From Aquimarina acroporae (GTDB lineage Bacteria; Bacteroidota; Bacteroidia; Flavobacteriales; Flavobacteriaceae), in assembly GCF_023195925.1 (NCBI RefSeq), contig NZ_JALPRE010000009.1, forward strand, positions 248,001 to 312,000: 64,000 bases of DNA, written 5' to 3'. The translations under genes were made by a program, and so were the position numbers. The notes beneath the pieces were generated by a model. That model worked only from the letters and a program-made list of their open reading frames with translations, was not told where the DNA came from and ran no database searches. Below, in pieces: positions 62,348 through 64,000 of the stretch. Positions within the stretch are counted from its first letter, which is position 1, and each line of letters begins with the position of its first letter.

Positions 62348-62986
62348 TTATTGTTTTACTTTCCTATTCCAATAGATAATATAGAACGTTCCGAGAATTG
62401 AAGGTGTAATCCATGCTATAAGACTTCCGATTCCGATTCCAGCAACTATAAATGCGGTTATAGAAGCTATAAATGCTCCTATCATTTTTCCTATATGATT
62501 TTTGAGCCATGCATTTTTCGATGTTGAGAAAGTAGTATAAAACTTAAAATCTTTTATCGTCATGAAAGCTCCGAAAACTCCAAAAAATAAAAACAATACA
62601 CTATTATCTATGGCATTTGTAATACCGTAAATACCTATAATAATCATAACTATTGAAAAGAATAGCATGGCACCTGAAATAAGTTTATCTAAAAGGTTAG
62701 CTCCTTTTTTATGTTTGTTTTTGAATGAAAGTGCTCTGTTGCCGGCTAAAACCAGATAAATAGTAAATAATCCTATTAAAAAAAGAAATAGATTTTTATG
62801 ATTTGGTAACCAGCAAATAGGCAACGATATGAGTGAGCTACCAATCATTCCTATTGAAAATAGTTTTCCAAATTTTTTATGAAAAGAACTACCTTTTTTG
62901 GTGATGACACTGAATAATCCAGATATTAAACCAAGTCCCCCTAGAAAAGCATGAATGTAAATTAAAATTGTTATTGTTTGTTCCAT
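62348..62986 (-). CDS. DUF2306-like membrane protein with LytTR-type operator
   Basis: This 212-residue protein has about six membrane helices. Its start, IYIHAFLGGLGLISGLFSV followed by TKKGSSFHKKFGKLFSIGM, parallels the DUF2306 protein at 3501-3974 (LIHLIFAIISLITGTYVI, TTKGTKLHVIIGYIYV). The remainder holds FGVFGAFMTIKDFKF and HIGKMIGAFIASITAF with conserved His/Lys. Its gene stands alone, and its promoter carries operator C, so it is probably controlled by the LytTR protein encoded about 60 kb away in the window. Function of the family is unknown. Confidence 0.8.
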   Translation of the reverse strand: MEQTITILIYIHAFLGGLGLISGLFSVITKKGSSFHKKFGKLFSIGMIGSSLISLPICWLPNHKNLFLFLIGLFTIYLVLAGNRALSFKNKHKKGANLLDKLISGAMLFFSIVMIIIGIYGITNAIDNSVLFLFFGVFGAFMTIKDFKFYTTFSTSKNAWLKNHIGKMIGAFIASITAFIVAGIGIGSLIAWITPSILGTFYIIYWNRKVKQ

Positions 62987-63056
62987 AGATATTTTTGACG
63001 GTTGTTTACTTATGGAACCAAAGATTGGGTTTTAGTTTTGAATTTCAATATTTTAA

Positions 63057-63091
63057 TTACCGAATTGTAGATATTTATAGACAAACAGTAG
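63057..63091 (-). promoter_or_regulatory. Candidate LytTR operator C (DUF2306-like gene)
   Basis: On the minus strand CTACAATTCGGTAA (63057-63070) is identical to operator B, and CTACTGTTT (63083-63091) lies exactly 21 bp upstream with the same CTAC start. It is 71 bp upstream of the DUF2306-like start codon. Confidence 0.65.
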
Positions 63092-63152
63092 ATTATATAA
63101 AATTTTCTCTGTAGAAGTGTGAAACTACTATAAAAGAAAAATCCTTGCCCTT

Positions 63153-64000
63153 TTATTTTTCATGTTTTATATCAGGCTGACCTTTTATTTCTAAATGAAA
63201 TATATCATCCCTTGAATAATGTCCGATAACATCAAAATCTAATTTACTCTGTTGTATTTCTTCCAGATTCAATTCGGCTACGAGTACACCTGTGCTATTA
63301 AATAATGGGCCTTTAATGACTTTTCCCAAGGGAGAAACGATTATGCTCCCTCCGGGACACATATTTTCAGGTTCCTCATGTACTAAATGCTGATATTCTT
63401 TAGGGTACATAGATTTTGTGAAGTATTGATTACAACCAAGTACAAAACACCTTCCTTCTAATGCGATGTGTTTCATGGTAGATGTCCATTCCTCTCGTGA
63501 ATCTGCGGTAGGAGCAATATAAATTTCTACTCCTTGTTTATACATCGACATTCTGGCCAATGGCATATAATTCTCCCAACAAATAAGTCCACCTAATTTT
63601 CCAATGTTAGTTTTGAATGTGACCAAAGAATCACCAGCAGCTTCACCCCAGATTACTCTTTCGGTGCCGGTAGGTTTAATTTTTCTGTGTACACCTAGTA
63701 GACCTTCTTTAGGAGAAATATAAAGCATAGAACAATACAAACTGCCGTTGCTGTCTATTTTTTCGGTAACTCCTACTACCAGGTATATGTTCTGCGATTT
63801 TGATAATTTTTCTAATCTGATAAGGTCATTACTATTAATATCAAAACTATTTTGGTAATATTTTGAATATAGAGCTCTTCCTTCCTTGGTTCTACTTCCA
63901 ATAATAGCTCCAAACGAAAAACCTCTAGGATATCCTGGGATAAATGATTCTGGAAATACCAATAGTTCACATCCTGTTGCAGCCTGTTCCTTAGTAATGG
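63153..64000 (-). CDS. Nitrilase-superfamily hydrolase (5' end outside window)
   Basis: The frame stays open to the right edge, reading TKEQAATGCELLVFPESF at its start, so the true start lies beyond position 64000; a TTG at 63962 is not the start. The catalytic triad is visible: Glu in LLVFPESFIPGYPRGF, Lys in HRKIKPTGTERVIWGEA, and Cys in KLGGLICWENYMPLAR. R-K-I-K-P-T-x-x-E-R and C-W-E-N are typical of branch 1 (true nitrilases), which convert nitriles to carboxylic acids and ammonia. The visible part is 282 residues, and the family is about 310-340, so roughly 30-50 residues are missing. Confidence 0.93.
   Translation of the reverse strand, partial: ITKEQAATGCELLVFPESFIPGYPRGFSFGAIIGSRTKEGRALYSKYYQNSFDINSNDLIRLEKLSKSQNIYLVVGVTEKIDSNGSLYCSMLYISPKEGLLGVHRKIKPTGTERVIWGEAAGDSLVTFKTNIGKLGGLICWENYMPLARMSMYKQGVEIYIAPTADSREEWTSTMKHIALEGRCFVLGCNQYFTKSMYPKEYQHLVHEEPENMCPGGSIIVSPLGKVIKGPLFNSTGVLVAELNLEEIQQSKLDFDVIGHYSRDDIFHLEIKGQPDIKHEK

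Noticed and set aside
1..64000. Possible CRISPR arrays, insertion sequences, tRNA or prophage
   Set aside because: I saw no regularly spaced repeats, no transposase or integrase motifs and no tRNA cloverleaf.

Overview
This window comes from a low-GC member of the Bacteroidetes, most likely a marine Flavobacteriaceae (Aquimarina-like; genus is inference). The signs are type IX secretion C-terminal sorting domains on two large secreted enzymes, 2TM-domain proteins, a LETM1-related biofilm protein, DUF4331 proteins, many short-leader lipoproteins ending in [ASG]C, and -7 boxes of the form TAnnTTTG. I see no tRNA, rRNA, insertion sequence, phage gene or CRISPR array. It reads as ordinary chromosome with several regulatory islands.

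Layout. 1-0.4 kb: the tail of an unidentified gene, then an unlisted 50-codon RiPP precursor (Bacteroidetes lanthipeptide-like leader ending in GG), then a terminator. 0.5-2.7 kb: cyclophilin lipoprotein, CoA-type Nudix hydrolase and a PlsC-like acyltransferase. 2.7-9.8 kb: a LytS/LytTR signalling locus read on the minus strand. It runs TPR protein, sensor kinase with a fused C-terminal 2TM domain, three small 2TM proteins, a DUF2306 membrane protein and a LytTR regulator, preceded by a DUF2141/TonB-receptor operon. 9.9-13.6 kb: type II NADH dehydrogenase, an ECF sigma factor with a four-helix membrane partner, and a LETM1-related protein. 13.8-18.9 kb: a DUF4331 pair, TPR lipoprotein and beta-barrel protein, then a Cys-rich lipoprotein. 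19-21.6 kb: anti-sigma/sigma pair, Cu/Zn superoxide dismutase and a YdeI-like protein. 22-28.6 kb: two T9SS cargo enzymes, an M36 metallopeptidase and a phosphatase-like protein. 28.6-42 kb: hydrolases, an AraC regulator, an S9 peptidase and a very large BNR/sortilin-type protein. 42-47.4 kb: a beta-lactamase-fold lipoprotein, a VWA/AAA+ pair and a DUF1853 protein. 47.4-51.7 kb: two tandem paralogous hybrid sensor kinases. 51.8-60.2 kb: pirin, small secreted proteins and several serine hydrolases. 60.3-64 kb: a second ECF sigma/membrane-partner module, a second DUF2306-type gene and a nitrilase cut by the window end.

The most interesting signal is a 14-bp motif (TTACCGARTTGTAG on the plus strand). 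It occurs three times, each 63-71 bp upstream of a minus-strand start: the sensor-kinase operon, the TonB/DUF2141 operon, and the DUF2306-like gene about 55 kb away. Each copy has a degenerate second half-site 21 bp upstream, which is the known geometry of LytTR operators. This suggests a self-regulating LytS/LytTR system that controls membrane proteins and a TonB receptor. Other points of note are the RiPP precursor, two sigma/4-TM modules with similar candidate promoters, a perfect 40-bp palindrome used as a terminator, and sensor kinases that begin with a lipoprotein signal.
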